From the NCBI RefSeq assembly GCF_045865695.1, contig NZ_BAACAP010000210.1, forward strand, positions 18,602 through 82,601: a stretch of 64,000 nucleotides of DNA, read 5' to 3'. A model generated the notes under the pieces. It ran no database searches and was not told where the DNA came from. It saw only the letters and a list, made by a program, of their open reading frames with translations. Below, piece by piece: positions 19,358 through 28,840 of the stretch. The position numbers and the translations under genes were made by a program. Origin of the DNA: Scytonema sp045865695. Lineage in GTDB: Bacteria; Cyanobacteriota; Cyanobacteriia; Cyanobacteriales; Nostocaceae. The stretch's first letter is position 1. The number at the start of each line of letters is the position of its first letter.

Positions 19358-19378
19358 CCCCGTCACTTTAGTGCGGGG
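19358..19378. repeat. Possible IS200/IS605-type end hairpin (relic)
   Basis: ccccg-t-cact / agtg-cgggg (19358-19378) forms a bulged hairpin, preceded by ggaag and followed by tactgacc. This resembles the subterminal imperfect hairpin of cyanobacterial IS200/IS605 elements. No transposase is attached, so it would be a solo end. Confidence 0.35.
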
Positions 19379-19474
19379 TACTGACCCATATGTAAAACTA
19401 TAAGTTCTTCTACTAAAGTAGCAAAAGAAACTAACCTTGCGGGAAAATTTACTATATCTTGAAAAGAGACTATT

Positions 19475-19561
19475 ACCCCCCTTAATCCCCCCTTATAAAG
19501 GGGGGAAATTGAATTTCCGGTTCCCTCCCCTTTACAAGGGGAGGGCTAGGGTGGGGTAAAA
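19475..19561. repeat. G/C-tract palindromic repeat
   Basis: Two adjacent palindromes, ccccccttataaaggggg and ccctcccctttacaagggg, sit in the 427-bp spacer before the kinase gene. They look like a dispersed intergenic repeat rather than a terminator, because there is no T tract. The rest of 19295-19721 shows no gene. Confidence 0.6.
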
Positions 19562-19721
19562 AATATTTGATACATCAAGCATGACTTTTCAAATATCCTC
19601 TAACTAGTTAGCTTTATTTGGGATGACTTACTTAAGTTCAAACCTCTGTCTTCAGGCAGATCCTCGTTAGGCGTGAGTTAGATTCAATAGAAATGACCGT
19701 GTATGCATACGGAAAATCTTA

Positions 19722-22484
19722 ATGAAGCGGGACGCTAGTGGTAAGTTTGTTAGCAATTGGGACTCAGAATCGAAACAACGAGTGTGTGTTTCTCTTACCA
19801 GTACAGCATGGCGATCGCTTGATGAGGAAGCTCGGCGGCAAGGGATTTCTCGCTCGGAACTCATTGAACGGGTTGCTCGCAGTTTTGGAAACGAGCGACA
19901 ACAGCAATTCTTGATTGAGTTGAACGACATGATTCTTGCCATTCAAGACCCAAAAGAAATTATGTGGCAAGTCGAGCGTGCAACGGGTCAGTACTTCAAT
20001 GTGACTCGCTGTACCTATGGTGAAATAGATGACGCACAAGAATACGTTATTGTCAAGCGCGACTATTGCAATGGCGTTATCAGCGTAGTAGGCAATCACT
20101 ACTTAGATTCTTTCGGGATTGAAATTATTGCTGAACTCAAGCAGGGTAAGACATTAGTTATCGACGATGTGGATGTCGATCCGCGCACGTCCGGTTCTGG
20201 TGCGGCTGCTTTTGCGACAATTCAAACAAAAGCTGTTTTATGCGTACCGCTTGTCAAAGAAGGACGGTTTGTAGCGCTTTTTGTGTTACACCATGTTTCC
20301 CCCCGTCACTGGACGGAAGAAGATGTGACACTCATGGAGCAAATTGCCGAACAAACTTGGTTAGCAGTCGAGCGAACGCAAGCAGAAGAAGCGCTGAGAA
20401 AAAGTCAAGCTCGGCTGCAATTAGCGTTGATGGTTGGACGCATGGGAACGTGGGACTGGGATATGCAGCTGAATCAGATAACCTGGTCAGAAGGTCAATA
20501 TACCATCATGGGACTTCAACCAAACGAGTGCAAGCCAAGTTATGAAGTCTGGGTTAAGAGCGTTCATCCCGATGACATAGTGCAAGCAGAAACCGCACTT
20601 CAACAAGCCATGCTTGAGAAAAAGGAATATTACCACGAATACCGAACGCTTTGGGCAGATGCTTCCATTCATTGGACAGAAGCTAGAGGACAATTTTCAT
20701 ACAATGCTGAGGGACAGCCTACCCGCATGATTGGCGTTCTTATTGATATTACAGAGCGCAAACAAGCCGAACAAGAGCGCGAACAATTGCTAGAACGCGA
20801 ACGAATTGCCCATGCTCAAGTAGAAACTGCACAGCGTCAACTAGCAACTATCTTTGAAACCTCTCCGGTAGGAATTGGATGGTTAAACGAACAGCAGCGA
20901 TTTATTGCCATTAATGAAGCGTTAGCCCAAATCAATGGATTAACACGCGAACAACACTTAGGGTATTCCATTTCAGAACTTTTTGGACAATCCGATCCCA
21001 AATTAGTCGAAGTCTTTCACGACATTTACACCACAGGTAACCCCTTTATCTCACCAAACTTTGCCGTAAATGTTCCCGGACGTAGAGATCGCACTCCTGG
21101 TTACTACAACGTTTACTATCTGCCAACAACAAACTCCCATCGTGAAGTAGAAGACGTTTTAGTTTATGTCGTAGATGTAACAGAGCGAGTCCGGTTAGAG
21201 CAAGGGCAACGCTTTCTTTCAGAAGCGAGTGCAGTTCTTGCTTCCTCCCTCGACTATCAAACCACCTTAGAGCGAGTTGCACAACTCGCCGTCTCTGAGT
21301 TAGCTGATTGGTGTACGGTGCATATGATAGAAGAAGACGGCTCCATAGAGCAAATCGCCGTAGCTCACACTGACCCCGCCAAACTCCATTGGGCGCAAGA
21401 AATTAGACATAAATACCCTTTGAACCTCAACGAGCCTCGGGGTGCTGCACTAACGTTGCGAACCGGACAGTCCGATATACTACCAAACATTCCAGATGAG
21501 TTGCTCGTACAAGCAGCCCGCGATCCAGAACATTTGGAAATTCTGCGTCAGATTGGATTCCGCTCAGTCATGTCAGTACCCTTGCGAACCCAAGTGCGAA
21601 TTTTGGGTGTTATTTCCTTTATCAGCGCTGAGTCCGGACGGCAATACGATTCAACTGACTTGGAACTAGCAGAAGAACTAGCTCACCGTGCTTCCCTAGC
21701 GATCGATAAGAATAGACTGCAACAAGTGTTCTGGAACCTCCTTTCTAACGCCGTAAAATTTACACTCCCTGGGGGAAGAGTTGAAGTGCAACTAGAGCAA
21801 GTCGGTACCTATGCTCAAATTCAAGTCAAAGATACGGGAATTGGTATCAGCCCAGAATTTTTGCCCCACGTATTTGAATACTTCCGTCAAGAAAACAGTA
21901 CAATGACGCGACAATTCGGTGGGTTGGGATTGGGGCTAGCGATCGTCCGTCAGATAACAGAACTGCATGGAGGAACTGTTTTGGCAAGTAGTGCGGGAGA
22001 GAATTTAGGAGCAACATTTACTGTTCGCTTACCGTTAAATGTTATCGAGCAGGAGCCTTTTGCCAACGATCGCCCTTCAGAGAGTGAAATTCACCTTGCT
22101 GGTATTGAGATTTTAGTCGTGGATGATGATGAAGATATGCGGGATCTGGCAAAATTTATTCTGACGCAAGCGAGCGCACAAGTGATGACAGCAGGTTCAG
22201 CTGTGGAAGCATTAAATCTTTTGAATCAGTCTGTCCCCGATGTGCTACTGTGTGACATTGGTATGCCAGAAATGGATGGCTATTCCCTGATTCAACACGT
22301 GAGAAAGTTATCCCCCCTGCAGGGAGGAACGATTCCAGCAATTGCGCTCACAGCGTATGCGGGAGAAATTAACCAGCAACAAGCTTTAGCCGCCGGATTT
22401 AATATGCATCTCTCCAAGCCCGTTGAACCAGACAAATTGGTAGAGGCGATTGTTAAATTGCTTGATGTTGTAGCAATACCTTAA
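19722..22484 (+). CDS. Hybrid sensor kinase lacking the HisKA domain, with RHH-like N-terminus
   Basis: Domain order: RHH/CopG-like segment (residues about 15-55, SLDEEARRQGISRSELIERV), GAF (63-220), PAS (225-345), PAS (365-490), GAF (495-660), HATPase_c (666-785, with LLSNAVKF, DTGIGI and GGLGLGLAI) and REC (795-915, phospho-acceptor Asp845 in CDIGMPEMDG). The HisKA dimerisation and phospho-acceptor helix is absent. The second GAF helix (LAIDKN) runs straight into RLQQVFWNLLSNAV, where homologues have about 190 residues with an H-box. The reading frame is intact. It may act as a dead kinase, an ATP sensor or a partner in trans. Its stop overlaps the convergent glycosyltransferase stop. Confidence 0.9.
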   Translation: MKRDASGKFVSNWDSESKQRVCVSLTSTAWRSLDEEARRQGISRSELIERVARSFGNERQQQFLIELNDMILAIQDPKEIMWQVERATGQYFNVTRCTYGEIDDAQEYVIVKRDYCNGVISVVGNHYLDSFGIEIIAELKQGKTLVIDDVDVDPRTSGSGAAAFATIQTKAVLCVPLVKEGRFVALFVLHHVSPRHWTEEDVTLMEQIAEQTWLAVERTQAEEALRKSQARLQLALMVGRMGTWDWDMQLNQITWSEGQYTIMGLQPNECKPSYEVWVKSVHPDDIVQAETALQQAMLEKKEYYHEYRTLWADASIHWTEARGQFSYNAEGQPTRMIGVLIDITERKQAEQEREQLLERERIAHAQVETAQRQLATIFETSPVGIGWLNEQQRFIAINEALAQINGLTREQHLGYSISELFGQSDPKLVEVFHDIYTTGNPFISPNFAVNVPGRRDRTPGYYNVYYLPTTNSHREVEDVLVYVVDVTERVRLEQGQRFLSEASAVLASSLDYQTTLERVAQLAVSELADWCTVHMIEEDGSIEQIAVAHTDPAKLHWAQEIRHKYPLNLNEPRGAALTLRTGQSDILPNIPDELLVQAARDPEHLEILRQIGFRSVMSVPLRTQVRILGVISFISAESGRQYDSTDLELAEELAHRASLAIDKNRLQQVFWNLLSNAVKFTLPGGRVEVQLEQVGTYAQIQVKDTGIGISPEFLPHVFEYFRQENSTMTRQFGGLGLGLAIVRQITELHGGTVLASSAGENLGATFTVRLPLNVIEQEPFANDRPSESEIHLAGIEILVVDDDEDMRDLAKFILTQASAQVMTAGSAVEALNLLNQSVPDVLLCDIGMPEMDGYSLIQHVRKLSPLQGGTIPAIALTAYAGEINQQQALAAGFNMHLSKPVEPDKLVEAIVKLLDVVAIP

Positions 22485-23710
22485 AGCAAAGAGGGAAGTT
22501 GAAACTCAATTTGCTGTCGAATTAATCGAACTATGTTGGCGCGATCGTACTTTTTAATCGCTGTTGCACGAGCAGCATTACCTAAGCGATCGCACAAATC
22601 GTAATTTTGCAAAAGTTCCAAACAAGCCTCAGCAAAATCTTTAGGATTGTCTCGCATCAAAAATTCTTGTCCGCCTTTGAATTCCAATCCTTCAGAACCC
22701 ACGCGAGTTGCAACTATTGGTTTACCATAAGCAGCAGCTTCTACCATCTTAACGCGAGTTCCCCCTCCTGATAAAATAGGGCAACAAACAACTCGCGCTT
22801 GCTGATAAAGTTCTGACAAATTATCGACAAATCCAGCAAATTCAACACCAGGTATACCCTTATTATAACTGTGAATATTTTCTGGATATGGTCCTGCAAT
22901 AATCAATCGAGCATTGGGCATAGCTTGATGAATTTGAACCCATACTTTCTCAATTAAAAAGTTGGCGGCGTTGATATTTGGATAGTAGTTGTAACCTCCT
23001 AACATCAATAAGGTAGGTTCTAAAGTAATCGTTTGTGGCTCCGGAATTGCGATCGCATTTGGTATGCTGACAACACCGGGCGCTCCCCACCGTTCTGTTA
23101 AGTAAGTGCGATCGCGTTCCGAGCAAACAAAAGTGCGACGTGCTAACTGAATCGCTTGTAACTCTCCACGCAACCGTGCGGGGACTTGTAAATAATAGAG
23201 TTGTGTTATCAACCGAGTAGGTGGTTGTCGGATTTGCCGCATAAAACTGATATGTTCGATATCATCTAAGTCAAGAAAAATAGGAGGCAAATCTTGCTGT
23301 ACTTGCATAACTGCACTCATAGATGAAAGCCGATGCACAAAAATGGCATCTGGTTTTCGGCTCAAGCAGTTTTCCAGTACTTGCATTTGTTGTGGTGCGA
23401 TCGAGAAATCTGACTGTTGAAAAAAACTAAAAATACCTTCCCATTGCTGCTTCCATTTAGGAAGCGAATTGTCTTCCTTCTTAGGACATAAAAATAAATT
23501 AAGAGGGGTTTGCCAATGCTCGGAAAGCAAGCGTTCTGTTTGGGCAACTGCTTCTGGAGAAACGTCAGTTTCTGGCGGTACAAAAAACAGCATATCGAGT
23601 TGTCCGAGGGACTTAATCGCATCGATAAACATCGACATCCGTTTGTAGATCCCCAGAGTACTCTGACTCAAATCTTCAGGAAAGTGAATCGAGATAAATA
23701 GAATTCGCAT
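22481..23710 (-). CDS. GT4-type glycosyltransferase
   Basis: This GT-B fold glycosyltransferase has a C-terminal nucleotide-sugar-binding half containing TLLMLGGYNYYPNINAANFL, ARLIIAGPYPENI and the donor-site motif GGGTRVKMVEAAAYGKPIVAT, with the EX7E-like acidic pair (Glu in VEAAAYG and SEGLEF). The N-terminus starts MRILFISIHFPEDLSQ. The acceptor is unknown; exopolysaccharide or glycolipid synthesis is likely for the family. The stop codon overlaps that of the kinase gene on the opposite strand by four bases. Confidence 0.88.
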   Translation of the reverse strand: MRILFISIHFPEDLSQSTLGIYKRMSMFIDAIKSLGQLDMLFFVPPETDVSPEAVAQTERLLSEHWQTPLNLFLCPKKEDNSLPKWKQQWEGIFSFFQQSDFSIAPQQMQVLENCLSRKPDAIFVHRLSSMSAVMQVQQDLPPIFLDLDDIEHISFMRQIRQPPTRLITQLYYLQVPARLRGELQAIQLARRTFVCSERDRTYLTERWGAPGVVSIPNAIAIPEPQTITLEPTLLMLGGYNYYPNINAANFLIEKVWVQIHQAMPNARLIIAGPYPENIHSYNKGIPGVEFAGFVDNLSELYQQARVVCCPILSGGGTRVKMVEAAAYGKPIVATRVGSEGLEFKGGQEFLMRDNPKDFAEACLELLQNYDLCDRLGNAARATAIKKYDRANIVRLIRQQIEFQLPSLL

Positions 23711-23785
23711 TTCTTACCTCGTTGAGTGGAATTAAATTTTATAAGATGAAAAAAACTAGCTGATGATAAGTATTGTCGCATTTTA

Positions 23786-24670
23786 TTAGACACTCATACG
23801 AGATACTAGCTTTTGAAATAGACTTTCTTGAGCTAGTTGTTCTATATCAATACATCCTAATAAAGCTCCTGCCAAAATCTCTGAATTATATGAATGTCTT
23901 ATTTCTTTTCTTAAATAGGGTCTAATGTACCATAATAAAACTTCATTGAAGTCATGACCATGCATTTTATATCTTAAATCTACGAGTTTTTTAGCTGCTA
24001 GTTCATTAAATTTATTAATAAATAAATCCTTTTGTGTATTTCTTCTATTTTTATTTAGATATTTTCCAATAAACTTTTCTATATCAAATAATATTTTATT
24101 TGCATTTATACTACAGCAATCCTCAAACTTATCTAACCACTCCATTTGTAACTTAAAAGCTTCATTAGTAGCTCTTAAAAGATATAATTTTTCTAATATT
24201 TTAGAGACTTGATAAAGTACATTTCTAGTTTTTATTTGATTTAAACGCAATGATAAACGCAAAAACTTATCTATAGTAATTTCATTATAAAGATACATTT
24301 CTAAACAAGAATAATCTGTAAATAATAGTAAATCACAAATATATTCTATATCAAATAGCCAATCAAAATCCTTATCTGCAACACAAGTAAGATGTGGTGG
24401 AATCTCTGAGAGCATCTTTTGTAAAAATAAAGCAAGGTAGATAACACGTCCTCGCTTACTATCATTTAATCCAAACTCAAAAAGTTTTTGAGCAGGAATA
24501 TCGACAGTATCAATTTCATAAACAGCAAAACCTTCTTGTCCTTTTTGTTTTAAAAACCATTCTAACAATAGCTTATCTGTCTTACCTTCAACATATATAT
24601 CTCGTAGTTCTGGCTCAAGTTCATATCTAGCAACTAGCTCATTAAGCGATCGTCTTATCTCATTCTCCAT
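23786..24670 (-). CDS. DUF4435/TOPRIM-like effector, candidate AriB of a PARIS-type system
   Basis: Starting at the ATG 24670 (MENEIRRSLNEL), the protein has 294 residues. A start at 24736 would overlap the upstream gene by 59 bp and is less likely. A TOPRIM-like acidic arrangement is visible: Glu28 in DIYVEGKTDKLLLEWFL and the Asp cluster in LTCVADKDFDWLF, with an all-helical C-terminal half. This is the layout of DUF4435 proteins, which in the PARIS anti-phage system (AriB) are toxic nucleases released by the partner ATPase. The ATPase gene ends 7 bp upstream, so the two are translationally close. Base composition is markedly AT-rich, suggesting transfer. The family name is recalled, not searched. 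Confidence 0.6.
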   Translation of the reverse strand: MENEIRRSLNELVARYELEPELRDIYVEGKTDKLLLEWFLKQKGQEGFAVYEIDTVDIPAQKLFEFGLNDSKRGRVIYLALFLQKMLSEIPPHLTCVADKDFDWLFDIEYICDLLLFTDYSCLEMYLYNEITIDKFLRLSLRLNQIKTRNVLYQVSKILEKLYLLRATNEAFKLQMEWLDKFEDCCSINANKILFDIEKFIGKYLNKNRRNTQKDLFINKFNELAAKKLVDLRYKMHGHDFNEVLLWYIRPYLRKEIRHSYNSEILAGALLGCIDIEQLAQESLFQKLVSRMSV

Positions 24671-24677
24671 CTTTATC

Positions 24678-26012
24678 TTACTTACCAATATTAGCCAATT
24701 TAATAACGTTATTTTTATATTGCGAGAGTAACTCAATCGAGTGAGTAGCGACTATGAACTGAATTTGGCTATCTTTGGTCAGTTCTAGTAAAGCACGAAT
24801 CAGTTGACGCTGCCATTTTACATTGAGTGATATTTCCGGCTCATCAATAATAAATATGGTAGCTTTATCGCGTGCAGTTAATGTATTACAAAATAAAAGC
24901 AGTAATTGTTTCTCTCCTGAAGAAAGCATTTCAGAAAATAACTCTTGTCCTGTATCTGTTACAATTCGTATCCCATCTTTAATATGCAATCTTATATATT
25001 TATCATGGAAAAATTTATTTATTGTGTTCTCAAATAAGCTCAATAAATCTTTCGTATGTTGGAGAGCATTAAACCTAGCTGCTATACTATCAAGATAAGG
25101 TTTTAATATACTACTTATAATAGAATCATTGACTTGAGGATTTAATTGTAATATTTGAACAATTTTTTGAGTCATTAATGGTGACATTAAACCAAAATGA
25201 GAAAATTCCTTACTACGAATTTCATATGATTTAAGTTCATTAATCAAAATGTCCATAGACTGTGATGATTGAGAAAAATCATCTATTTTGCCAGAACTCC
25301 GAATAATTTGTGTAATAATATCTTCATAAATACTATGAATATTTTCTGCCCCTTGGTTCGCTCCCTTGAGTGCTTGTTCGCGTATCCATTCCTCAGTTCT
25401 AGTAATAGAGAGTTTGAGAGCAGCCTCTCTAGTTATGCTAGTCTTGTCATCGCAAAAAGGATCGATAACAAGAAAGCTTTTAATAGACTTTCGCTGATAC
25501 TCTATAGTTTTTTCTTCAAAAAAATCGCTTTTTAACAGCCTATCATCATCTAAAAGAAACAAATTTAATTGAAGTTTTGTTAAATGTTTATAAAATTCAT
25601 AATCTTGTCTATCTGTAGCTCTGTTATCTGCTTCAACTTGAATGGTCTCCTTAAAAAGATAACTTCCTTGTAAAAGCTGAAGTTGAAATGTACCAAGTAA
25701 ATTACCATCTGTACGGGTAGCAATAATACTTGTTCCATTAGCAAGCAATACTGAAAACCTAGAAAAAGGAGTTTGTGCTAAAAACAGGTAGTGACCGCAT
25801 TCTTGTTTTGGTGAAAGAAGATGAAATAAGAGCTTAAGAACAGTTGTTTTCCCAGAACCATTATCTCCATAAAGGATCGTAAGAGATGAATCTATCTGAG
25901 GAACGTTATCTTTCCTTGTCAGAATATACGTGTATCTACCAAATAGTCGTTCTATCTCAATACGAATGACAGAAAGAGGAGGGCTAGCTGTATTTATGTC
26001 GGTGATATGCAT
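24678..26012 (-). CDS. ABC/OLD-like AAA ATPase, candidate AriA of a PARIS-type system
   Basis: This is an SMC/ABC-type ATPase of about 444 residues. It has Walker A GDNGSGKTTVLKLLF near the N-terminus, a helical insertion, signature LSSGEKQLLLLF, Walker B TIFIIDEPEISL and H-loop ATHSIELL. It lacks a fused nuclease domain; the TOPRIM-like partner is encoded by the next gene. Size and order fit AriA-AriB. I prefer the ATG at 26012 (MHITDIN); one at 26060 is in frame. It sits in AT-rich DNA between a glycosyltransferase and an antitoxin-like gene, typical of a small defence island. Alternatives are an ATPase of an OLD- or Septu-like system. Confidence 0.62.
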   Translation of the reverse strand: MHITDINTASPPLSVIRIEIERLFGRYTYILTRKDNVPQIDSSLTILYGDNGSGKTTVLKLLFHLLSPKQECGHYLFLAQTPFSRFSVLLANGTSIIATRTDGNLLGTFQLQLLQGSYLFKETIQVEADNRATDRQDYEFYKHLTKLQLNLFLLDDDRLLKSDFFEEKTIEYQRKSIKSFLVIDPFCDDKTSITREAALKLSITRTEEWIREQALKGANQGAENIHSIYEDIITQIIRSSGKIDDFSQSSQSMDILINELKSYEIRSKEFSHFGLMSPLMTQKIVQILQLNPQVNDSIISSILKPYLDSIAARFNALQHTKDLLSLFENTINKFFHDKYIRLHIKDGIRIVTDTGQELFSEMLSSGEKQLLLLFCNTLTARDKATIFIIDEPEISLNVKWQRQLIRALLELTKDSQIQFIVATHSIELLSQYKNNVIKLANIGK

Positions 26013-26217
26013 AAATTCGTCTCTTGCCTGAATTGTGAAGGATAGGTAGAGTAGATACAAGAGCGTAGATACAACCTATTTCCCAAAAGTGTGGTAACTC
26101 TATAACTAGCTTAGATAAAGCAAGCAGAAATATCTATAAAAATAGAGTAGCATATTCATAGTTGCTACCAAGATTGCTTAGAAGTTGCCAAGAAAATGAA
26201 ATTTTAGAAACAAAATT

Positions 26218-26628
26218 TTATGATAAAGGTACATAATGTCCGCGCCAGCGAAGAATAGCAGCGGCTTGAGCTTTGCGAAGCATAAAGCAGTCAGCCTCCA
26301 TTCGCAGTGCTGTTAATTCTGCTCGTTCGGCATCAGAAAGTATACTATCTTGATTGCGCTCCAGCAAATCATTATACCGTTCCATTTCTGCTAAACTTTT
26401 TTGGCTATGAGCAATTTTCCACAATGCCTCATCTTCCATTTTGTCTAATGCTGCTAAGTCAACCTGAAATTCATCAGGTACGTTATCCCAATCTGGTGGA
26501 CTTCCCACTCTTAGTGCATGAAGTATAATATCCTCTAAGGGACGCTTGGTAGCACTAGCAGTATTTACAAGTCTTTGATACAGTGATATCGGAATTTGTA
26601 AAGTAACAGTTTCTGTCATATTACTCAA
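26218..26628 (-). CDS. Ribbon-helix-helix-like, antitoxin-type protein (orphan)
   Basis: The N-terminus (ETVTLQIPISLYQRLVNTA, SATKRPLEDIILHAL) looks like a ribbon-helix-helix DNA-binding segment. A charged helical part follows, ending LRWRGHYVPLS. From memory, similar cyanobacterial proteins are often found beside small HNH or toxin genes. No such partner adjoins this one: the next gene on the strand is the ATPase, 200 bp away. The start may be the first or fourth codon. Function as an antitoxin is inference only. Confidence 0.6.
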   Translation of the reverse strand: MSNMTETVTLQIPISLYQRLVNTASATKRPLEDIILHALRVGSPPDWDNVPDEFQVDLAALDKMEDEALWKIAHSQKSLAEMERYNDLLERNQDSILSDAERAELTALRMEADCFMLRKAQAAAILRWRGHYVPLS

Positions 26629-26707
26629 TTGCTCTTCAACTTTATTCTAAAGGTTTTCAAGCTAAGCACTCCCAAGCAATAAGTAGGTGCAGGTAAATAA
26701 ACTACAT

Positions 26708-26773
26708 TTCTTGTGGGATGGACATCTTGCCAGTCCAAAAGAGTGGGCGGGCGAGGACGCCCACCCCACAAGA
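26708..26773. repeat. Palindromic intergenic repeat
   Basis: cttgtgggatgg and ccaccccacaag form the ends of a palindrome with an inner gtgggcgggc / gcccacc. It is an independent repeat just left of the miniature element. Confidence 0.6.
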
Positions 26774-26789
26774 GTCCTGTACTTTATTA

Positions 26790-26913
26790 AGGGACTTCCA
26801 CATAAAAAAATAACTAACTTTCTCTTGTGGTACGGGCTTCTAGCCAGTCACTAACAAAGAACGGGCTAGAAGCCCGTACCACAAGATGGATAATTTATTT
26901 CTTGGACATCCCT
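26790..26913. mobile_element. MITE-like element, copy 1
   Basis: A 124-bp element bounded by imperfect terminal inverted repeats (agggacttccacataaa and its partner ending ggacatccct). It contains an inner palindrome, cttgtggtacgggcttct with its complement. A second, expanded copy lies at 44095-44346. No coding capacity. Together with the palindrome to its left it fills the 370-bp spacer between the RHH gene and rtcB. Confidence 0.7.
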
Positions 26914-26998
26914 AAATTCAAATTCCTAAGTATTATTCGAGATGCAAAATTTTACGTCTTTAAAATTTGACGTATTTGTGAAAACTTTACAAAAGCCC

Positions 26999-28438
26999 TC
27001 ACCCTTTAAACGTCAACACCGGACTCAATCTTGCCACAATTCCCACCATATTTGCCTGTACCTGTACATCAATGACAGGTTGTATGGGTTTGTACGCAGC
27101 TGGTGCTTCCTCAATGCGGCGTTCTTCCCGCAAAGTGATACAGTCTACACCTGTTAGTCCCAAGGCTTCTTCACTCTGGGATGCTCCTTTACGGGTAAGC
27201 TCAAAGCGTGAAAAAACCCTTCCCGCACCGTGGGAAGCAGAAGAGCAAAAAGTTGGATTGCCTTTCCCCACAACTAAATATGATGGCGTACCCATAGATC
27301 CCGGTATAATTACGGGTTGTCCTTCGTAGGCGGGACAAGCACCTTTGCGAGTCACCCATCCCTTACCTTCTTGTAAAGTGATGTTGTGCGGTAAGTCGTA
27401 TACCAATGGTGCTTCTACATCTCCATACACTTCGCGCAAACGCAAACGCAACAATTCTGCTAACAAAAGTCTGTTAACAAAACCATAATTAGCTGCTGTA
27501 GCTTCTGCTTGCAAGTACTGAGTTACTAATTGGGGATGGAAATGTACGGATAGAGGAAAAATGTGAGAGTCTGGATACTTTACACCTTTTTCCCAAGCTG
27601 CTTTTGCTTTGTCACGCCACATTCCACCAATGTATTTACCTACATTCCGAGAACCAGAGTGAATCATGAAGGCAATTTGTCCTTCTTTAATTCCCCACGC
27701 ATGGGCTAATGCTCTATTTTCTACTCGTTCTACTCTTTGAATTTCAACAAAGTGGTTTCCAGATCCAATCGTTGCAAGCCCACCATCGCGTACTAGCCCA
27801 TCTTTAGGGAGTAATTCTTCGGGTGCTAGTTTCCAATCTCCCTCCATTGAACCATTTAAGAAGATGCGATCGCTCTCTGTGAGCAATTCATGAAGATCGG
27901 ACTTGACAAAACTCCCTGTAGGCTCATCTAACATGGCATCTACCCAACCAGGAACCCCATGTTGAAACAACGCTTGCATGGTACGAGCTTTCATAGTCAC
28001 ATCACGAGTTCCGAAAAAGTAGTCCCCTTTCATGAGTTCTACAAACTGGTTGCGCTTTGCCAGAAATTGGTCAATTGTTAAATTGGCAACGTGCAAGCGC
28101 ATTCCACAGTTTATATCTGAACCGACAGCACTGGGAATGACTTGACCGATTGTTTCGATGACTGAACCAATGGCAATCCCCGCATCACCGGGGTGGAAGT
28201 CGGGTGTTGCACAAGCACGGCAAACGCATCCACCCACAGGATGGCGCACGTTGGCTAAGTTTGCTAGTTGTTTGAGCGCCTTTGCTTCTACAGGAAAACC
28301 CTCTGGAAGTAAAACTTCTGCTACAGGTGCATCTGAGGTATTGGATAAACGAACAGAGTAAGTATTGTTGCTGTAGCTAACATTAAGTCCTTGCTTAGCT
28401 AGAGCGCGTAAAAGTCGTTTTAAATTTTTCGGCTGCAT
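26999..28438 (-). CDS. rtcB: RtcB-type RNA ligase
   Basis: RtcB seals 2',3'-cyclic phosphate or 3'-phosphate to 5'-OH RNA ends with GTP and Mn2+. The metal and guanylate-binding signatures are present: GSDINCGMRLH (Cys111), GSGNHFVEIQ, MIHSGSRNVGKYIGG and SSASHGAGRVFSR, whose His is the guanylylated residue in the family. At 479 residues it is full length. It stands alone, without RtcA or a linked regulator; the neighbours are a repeat-rich spacer and the diguanylate cyclase gene. In bacteria the enzyme serves RNA repair or recovery from toxin or stress cleavage. Confidence 0.9.
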   Translation of the reverse strand: MQPKNLKRLLRALAKQGLNVSYSNNTYSVRLSNTSDAPVAEVLLPEGFPVEAKALKQLANLANVRHPVGGCVCRACATPDFHPGDAGIAIGSVIETIGQVIPSAVGSDINCGMRLHVANLTIDQFLAKRNQFVELMKGDYFFGTRDVTMKARTMQALFQHGVPGWVDAMLDEPTGSFVKSDLHELLTESDRIFLNGSMEGDWKLAPEELLPKDGLVRDGGLATIGSGNHFVEIQRVERVENRALAHAWGIKEGQIAFMIHSGSRNVGKYIGGMWRDKAKAAWEKGVKYPDSHIFPLSVHFHPQLVTQYLQAEATAANYGFVNRLLLAELLRLRLREVYGDVEAPLVYDLPHNITLQEGKGWVTRKGACPAYEGQPVIIPGSMGTPSYLVVGKGNPTFCSSASHGAGRVFSRFELTRKGASQSEEALGLTGVDCITLREERRIEEAPAAYKPIQPVIDVQVQANMVGIVARLSPVLTFKG

Positions 28439-28791
28439 GAAAACTCCACGTTCAGCACCAAGAAGAGAGTATTATGTTAAATTTCAGAAATCATGAAAAT
28501 AAGACTCAGAAATTATCTCTCATCTCAGAACTTTATTTTTTTTGAAGAGGTTAGGAGACTTTGGTTCAGCAGCCGCGTCTCGACTAAATAGCGGAAGTCG
28601 TTTTCCCAGATAGTATGGGAAGACGACAGGAGAATTCCTACTTATGTCTATGCTACATTAATAACACAAAAATTTTTGAGTGGCAAGCTTTTTTATTTGT
28701 AATCCTTATTTTGGCACGAAAGCACGAAGTAAAAAATATATTTTGAGTATTTTCAACTATTGCCAAATAAAGTCGAGGGTAATTCAAAAAA

Positions 28792-28840
28792 AGAAGTGGC
28801 AGAGCCACTTCTAAGTAATTCCCAGGTAGAACCTAACATT
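28792..28840. repeat. Dispersed hairpin repeat, partial copy
   Basis: The 28792-28812 hairpin and the following ccaggtagaacc are the reverse complement of the repeat at 45388-45430 (ttcccaggt, tct, acctgggaa, then ggctctgcctcg). Both are members of a dispersed intergenic repeat. Confidence 0.6.
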
